Source: Mariprofundaceae bacterium
Lineage (GTDB): Bacteria > Pseudomonadota > Zetaproteobacteria > Mariprofundales > Mariprofundaceae
DNA: 7,093 nucleotides
Direction of reading: 5' to 3'
Assembly (NCBI GenBank): GCA_013139875.1
Contig: WSZY01000080.1
Span: 1 to 7,093, forward strand
Both the position numbers and the translations under genes were made by a program. The notes under the pieces were generated by a model that made no database searches, was not told the DNA's origin, and worked only from the letters and a program-made list of their open reading frames with translations. Positions 4,413-7,093 of the stretch are shown here, one piece after another; the first letter of the stretch is position 1; each line of letters opens with the position of its first letter.

Positions 4413-6557
4413 ATGCTATCTCCGGACTATTTTGATTTTCGATGGAGCTGGTACCGGCCCATTCTGAATCGTGGTGAAAACCCTACCGGTCGATGCCGTG
4501 TGGATGTCCGTCGCCTGCCTGTGCGGATACCGGGTGAGGATGCACGGGAGTATATCCCTTACGCGATACACCCTCAGCTCTCTCAAACATTCACACTCTC
4601 ACTGCAGCGGCTGCAGGAGTATTCAGTTCGCTACATGATTAATGGTGAGAAGATTTCCGGTCATCAACTGCCTCAGATGGATGCTCTGTCGCGTTCAATG
4701 GGCATGCACCTGCGTAAGCGTTATCCGCACCTGCCACATACGCTGGTACACCACTGGTGCGGTGATGAAAAAGGAGCGCCTGCACTTTATCAGGTATGGC
4801 AGAATATGTGGAAGCAGTCCTGGAAACAGGATCAGGCGGATGTTGCACCGTGGGTTCCGGCAGTGAACGTGCTGATTCTGAAACTGATCCGCGAAGCCAT
4901 TGGCAAGCTCCCCGGTGAGCATGCTGCACACAATGACCATGTGATGGTCTGCATGGTTGGCGGCCTCTATGACTGGGCTCTGAAAAACTTTTTAAAAGAG
5001 CATGTTGATGGCGCAGTCGAGGTGACGCGAATTGCGACCTATGAAGCGATGATGATTCCCGCCACACCGATCACCTTTCTTTACCGTCAGCCGAATGTTT
5101 CCATGCTGGCTGATGACCGTTTTGTAGCGATGGCCTATGGGCTGGAAGCGGATCTGATACCACGCTTGCGGGTATTGAGGGAGAAGGTCGGAAGCAAAAA
5201 TGAGGCTGGAATTCTTGCGCTTCTGGCCAGAGAGAAAATGGGGGAGCACTTCCTTAAACGAAGCTGGGTACGCCTCTCTCTATGGGAGCTGGCTGAGAAG
5301 AGTGAGCAGGGTGTCTGGATGCAGTGGGTACTGGATGCCAAGAAGCTGGATCAGCTTCTGGCACATCCGGAAGGGCTTCCTGATGCAATCAGCAGGTTGC
5401 TGGAGTCCTACAGGGATCTCCCGATTGCAGCATGGCTGTTAAATCAGAAAAAAGGTGGCAGAGCCGCAAAAGATGCCGGAACACCGTGGCTCCAGGATGA
5501 CCGGGTGTTGATGGCATTCCGGGTGTTTGAAGAGGATGTGAAAGTTGAGGTTGCCAGACGGAAGTTTGAGCAGTTGTGGCTGGATCAACGATCTTCACTG
5601 GGTGGAGCGGGCAAAGGTGCTGAGTCCAGTAAACTGCTGGAGGCGGCATACGATGAAGGCAAGCTGATTTATTTCCAACCGGATGCGGAACAGTCTCTTC
5701 ATAGCGGAACATCTCTTTCAATGAAACAGGGTTGTCTGCGTATTGAGTGGTCGGATTATCTTGCTGCCATGTTGGCCCTGCATGGAGATAACCAGCTCTT
5801 TCTCGAGAAAACTTTTCTGCCGGGTGTTGTCACTCTGCTTGAAGACAGGGAGAATATTTTTCTTGATAACTGCTCTGCGATGGGCTGTCGTATCCGCGGG
5901 TCGGTTGCCGAGCTCACCCGGGCCGGTGTAGCGCTGCGTTCCCAGATGAGCAGTTGGTACAGGGATGTGGCCGAGGCTGATGGGGCGTTTCATCTACCCG
6001 CTATCTCCATGTGTATTACCCTGGTGGGGGACTGGGCATTTGCAAGTTATCAGAGAAAGGGGAAAGAGACTGTAGCATTTGCCTTTGGCCTTTCGGTTGC
6101 CCAGGCCGATGCCGGCATCTCCCGGGATTGCGGTGTTGGAAGGCTGATTGCCTACCGTGATGACAAGGCGGGACGGGAACCGCTGGGTGGTGTTCGCGTT
6201 GAGCAGATGGATAGCGGGACGGGGAAATCGGTTCAGGTACTCTACAATAACGGCTTTGCCCTGACAGCTTCAGCAGTGGGGGATTTGACAGCATCCATGC
6301 ATCACAAGGCTTCAATCCGGGAGTTTAAACCGAATCAGCAGGATGCGGAGTCACTGCTCTCCGGCTATCGCTATTTCAGTAGCGGCTTTGAACTCATTGT
6401 TATCACTCCCAGGGGCGATGAAAGCAGCCCGATACTACTGGCCAAGGTTGGCACCCCCTGTCTTGCAGGTGTTGATACCGATCTTTACGAGTTGCTTGAT
6501 AAAGATGCACAACCCGCGCAACTCATTCTTTCAGAAGGACTAAAACGTTGGGGCTGA
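4413..6557 (+). CDS. Large uncharacterised soluble protein (about 714 aa)
   Basis: I do not recognise this protein. It has no signal peptide or membrane helix and should be cytoplasmic, about 80 kDa. The N-terminus is rich in aromatics (DYFDFRWSWYRP, residues 4-15). The region to about residue 390 looks mostly alpha-helical and Trp-rich. A flexible Gly/Ser stretch, SSLGGAGKGAESS (394-406), separates it from a C-terminal region of about 300 residues. In that part, spacing such as IEWSDYL (444-450), a Phe/Leu-rich helix, NIFLDNCSAMG (481-491) and GVGRLIAYRDD (574-584) faintly recalls a class III nucleotide cyclase fold without its catalytic residues. This is a weak resemblance, not an assignment. 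ATG 4413 is chosen because MLSPDYFDF begins well and leaves room for divergent promoters; ATG 4383 adds ten residues. Neither has a strong ribosome-binding site. tilS follows after 30 bases, so co-transcription is likely. Confidence 0.85.
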   Translation: MLSPDYFDFRWSWYRPILNRGENPTGRCRVDVRRLPVRIPGEDAREYIPYAIHPQLSQTFTLSLQRLQEYSVRYMINGEKISGHQLPQMDALSRSMGMHLRKRYPHLPHTLVHHWCGDEKGAPALYQVWQNMWKQSWKQDQADVAPWVPAVNVLILKLIREAIGKLPGEHAAHNDHVMVCMVGGLYDWALKNFLKEHVDGAVEVTRIATYEAMMIPATPITFLYRQPNVSMLADDRFVAMAYGLEADLIPRLRVLREKVGSKNEAGILALLAREKMGEHFLKRSWVRLSLWELAEKSEQGVWMQWVLDAKKLDQLLAHPEGLPDAISRLLESYRDLPIAAWLLNQKKGGRAAKDAGTPWLQDDRVLMAFRVFEEDVKVEVARRKFEQLWLDQRSSLGGAGKGAESSKLLEAAYDEGKLIYFQPDAEQSLHSGTSLSMKQGCLRIEWSDYLAAMLALHGDNQLFLEKTFLPGVVTLLEDRENIFLDNCSAMGCRIRGSVAELTRAGVALRSQMSSWYRDVAEADGAFHLPAISMCITLVGDWAFASYQRKGKETVAFAFGLSVAQADAGISRDCGVGRLIAYRDDKAGREPLGGVRVEQMDSGTGKSVQVLYNNGFALTASAVGDLTASMHHKASIREFKPNQQDAESLLSGYRYFSSGFELIVITPRGDESSPILLAKVGTPCLAGVDTDLYELLDKDAQPAQLILSEGLKRWG

Positions 6558-6587
6558 GGCTCCATTTTCAACAGAAACGCCTGCTTG

Positions 6588-7093
6588 ATGTCTAACGTTC
6601 CACTACTTGAAGATTGTCAGATGTGGCTTGATGGTTCGGATATTCCCGAACCTCTGCCTGCATCTGTTGCTGTGGGCTGGTCGGGTGGAGCGGATTCGAC
6701 AGCACTGCTACTGGCCCTGGCCGGATCAGGATACGATGTTCAGGCGTGGCATGTTGATCATGGCTGGCATGAGAAATCAGCTGAAGAGAGCCTGCAACTG
6801 GCCCGGCAGGCAAAAGCATGGGGGATTCCATTTCATTCTGTCCGCCTGAATGATCCGCTTTCAGCCAATCGAGAGGCAGAAGCGAGAGAGGGGCGTTACC
6901 GGGCATTTTCAGTGTTGAGTCGGGAACAGGGGGTGTCATCGATCTGCCTGGCACACCATAGAGAGGATCAGGCGGAGACAGTCTTTATGCGACTACTGCA
7001 GGGCTCAGGTGTAGAGGGGTGTCAGGGCATGAGTCCGGTTCGTCAGCATGGTGATCTGAAAATTTTCCGGCCCTTCCTGCGCCTCTCACGTTC
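6588..7093 (+). CDS. tilS: tRNA(Ile) lysidine synthetase TilS, 5' part (cut by the window edge)
   Basis: TilS uses ATP and lysine to convert the wobble C34 of tRNA(Ile) with a CAU anticodon to lysidine, changing its identity from Met to Ile; it is normally essential. The first 168 codons are present. The PP-loop SGGADS lies at 32-37, followed by VDHGWHEKSAEES (56-68), REAEAREGRYRAF (95-107) and AHHREDQAETVFMRLLQGSG (122-141), all hallmarks of the TilS N-terminal adenylation domain. The C-terminal domains lie beyond the right edge. The ATG at 6588 gives a natural N-terminus about 30 residues before the PP-loop, though the ribosome-binding site is poor. It lies 30 bases after the unknown gene with no terminator between, suggesting a shared transcript. 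Confidence 0.95.
   Translation, partial: MSNVPLLEDCQMWLDGSDIPEPLPASVAVGWSGGADSTALLLALAGSGYDVQAWHVDHGWHEKSAEESLQLARQAKAWGIPFHSVRLNDPLSANREAEAREGRYRAFSVLSREQGVSSICLAHHREDQAETVFMRLLQGSGVEGCQGMSPVRQHGDLKIFRPFLRLSR

Noticed and set aside
1..7093. CRISPR arrays, tRNA or rRNA genes, transposase or phage genes
   Set aside because: I looked for regularly spaced repeats, tRNA T-arm motifs and transposase motifs and saw none; the only repeats are the short ones listed.

Overview
The window looks like bacterial chromosome, most likely from a proteobacterium. Gene families, the tight ATGA-type overlaps, Shine-Dalgarno sequences and a base composition near 50-55% G+C all fit. I cannot name a genus. A gamma- or zetaproteobacterium would suit the gene content, but that is an impression rather than something shown by the sequence.

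Layout from left to right. Positions 1-388 hold no gene I can support firmly: one short possible membrane peptide (148-321, + strand), then two short repeat-like motifs. Positions 389-1138 (- strand) encode a complete prokaryotic cytochrome b561-type membrane protein. It stands alone, is somewhat AT-richer than its neighbours, and is bracketed by an imperfect 19-bp inverted repeat (331-349 and 1314-1332). Positions 1368-4289 (- strand) form one compact operon read right to left: a zinc-binding periplasmic protein (znuA-like), the ATPase (znuC-like), the membrane permease (znuB-like) and a small RDD-family membrane protein. Every junction in it overlaps. Positions 4413-6557 (+ strand) encode a large soluble protein of about 714 residues that I do not recognise, transcribed divergently from the zinc operon. 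The gene after it, from 6588 and running off the right edge, is the start of tilS, the tRNA(Ile) lysidine synthetase.

How the genes work together. The znuA-C-B set would capture zinc in the periplasm and pump it into the cytoplasm. The third metal ligand of the binding protein appears to be histidine, as in zinc-type rather than manganese-type members. Its ATPase has a Cys/His tail and the binding protein carries an extra His cluster, both consistent with metal handling. The RDD protein is translationally coupled to the permease. The cytochrome b561 would pass electrons between the quinone pool and a partner that is not in this window. The unknown protein and tilS probably share a transcript.

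Most of the window is ordinary. The points worth a second look are the repeat-bracketed cytochrome gene, the G-run in the znuB/RDD overlap, the metal-binding extras in ZnuA and ZnuC, and the unidentified 714-residue protein.
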